Shown here: positions 63,579-64,000 of the stretch, piece by piece
How the letters are laid out: every line of letters starts with the position of its first letter
Numbering within the stretch: the first letter of the stretch is position 1
Source: Epiperipatus broadwayi
Lineage: Eukaryota; Onychophora; Udeonychophora; Euonychophora; Peripatidae
NCBI GenBank assembly: GCA_028023455.1
Contig: JAQFVV010006255.1
Location: 3,720,001 to 3,784,000, forward strand
Direction of reading: 5' to 3'
DNA: 64,000 nt
Notes under the pieces: model-generated
What the model saw: the letters and a program-made list of their open reading frames with translations, nothing else
Told to the model about the DNA's origin: nothing
Database searches by the model: none
Position numbers and translations under genes: made by a program

Positions 63579-64000
63579 GCTTACATGTTTTTAAAGTACT
63601 GCAATTATTTGTTGTATATTTATTGTGGAAGAAAATCTTGCTTTTTATCAAATCTTCTAGCGTTTTCGAGTTTCTGAAAATTCATAATGATCCTTTTTGG
63701 TTTTTTATTTAAGTAGAGACGTTAGCAAAAACATATTTTTTATTGCATAAAATATAAGATCTAAAATCTCTCAACAAGAACTAAAAAAATGTTTAATCCC
63801 TTTTCATGAAGAAAAGCTTCATGTTCTATTAAAAATATCAGCTAAGAATATTAATCACCAATTATTCAAAAATCGGACAGTAATAATTCAATAAAAATAT
63901 GAAAATAGTTTTAATACTTTTGAAAACAAAATTTGACTGCATACCAATTAAAACATGATAATCATGAAAGAGGGCGATGTTATTTGAATATAGTGTTTGC
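63579..64000. other. No supported gene
   Basis: AT-rich flank of the hAT element. Nothing recognised up to the window end. Confidence 0.5.

Overview
The window is very AT-rich nuclear DNA of an intron-rich animal. The evidence is long AT/TA microsatellites, dense decayed eukaryotic transposons (Penelope-like elements, a hAT transposase relic, MITEs, tRNA-derived repeats), and a few short, comparatively GC-rich stretches bounded by GT..AG splice signals. There are no bacterial-style operons and no long intact genes. I cannot name the species; an AT-rich invertebrate fits the composition and transposon mix, but this is inference.

Repeats dominate, and the striking theme is inverted symmetry. 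At 0-12.9 kb are a tandem duplication, an end fragment of a TGGGTCTC-ended element, several foldback elements, a tRNA-like SINE head (7.6 kb) and an (ATCT)n tract. At 12.96-16.14 kb lie two decayed Penelope-like elements (PLEs) facing each other, with a young TA-flanked MITE between them. At 16.29-17.35 kb is the full copy of the TGGGTCTC element. At 19-29 kb are further foldbacks, a tRNA-like sequence (20.7 kb) and copies of the commonest local repeat (family A, itself usually palindromic with a TA-rich centre). At 33.5-35.1 kb is a mirror-arranged cluster of four family A units, followed by an unrelated 1-kb palindrome (35.2-36.2 kb). At 38.5-41.5 kb a 3-kb palindrome carries two 5'-truncated PLEs, each ending in a tRNA-like module and a hammerhead-ribozyme-like core. 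At 46-55 kb are more family A, foldbacks and a SINE-like pair. At 61.7-63.6 kb is a broken BED-finger/hAT transposase gene with its right terminal repeat.

Host coding sequence is sparse. The best case is two phase-matched minus-strand exons at 57,001-57,138 and 55,989-56,045. A candidate plus-strand first coding exon lies at 59,877-59,933, close to a CpG-rich patch at 60.24-60.47 kb, which suggests a gene start or divergent promoter there. A candidate terminal exon lies at 37,725-37,783 on the plus strand. None of these proteins could be identified. Most of the window therefore reads as intronic or intergenic DNA repeatedly colonised by elements that form hairpins.
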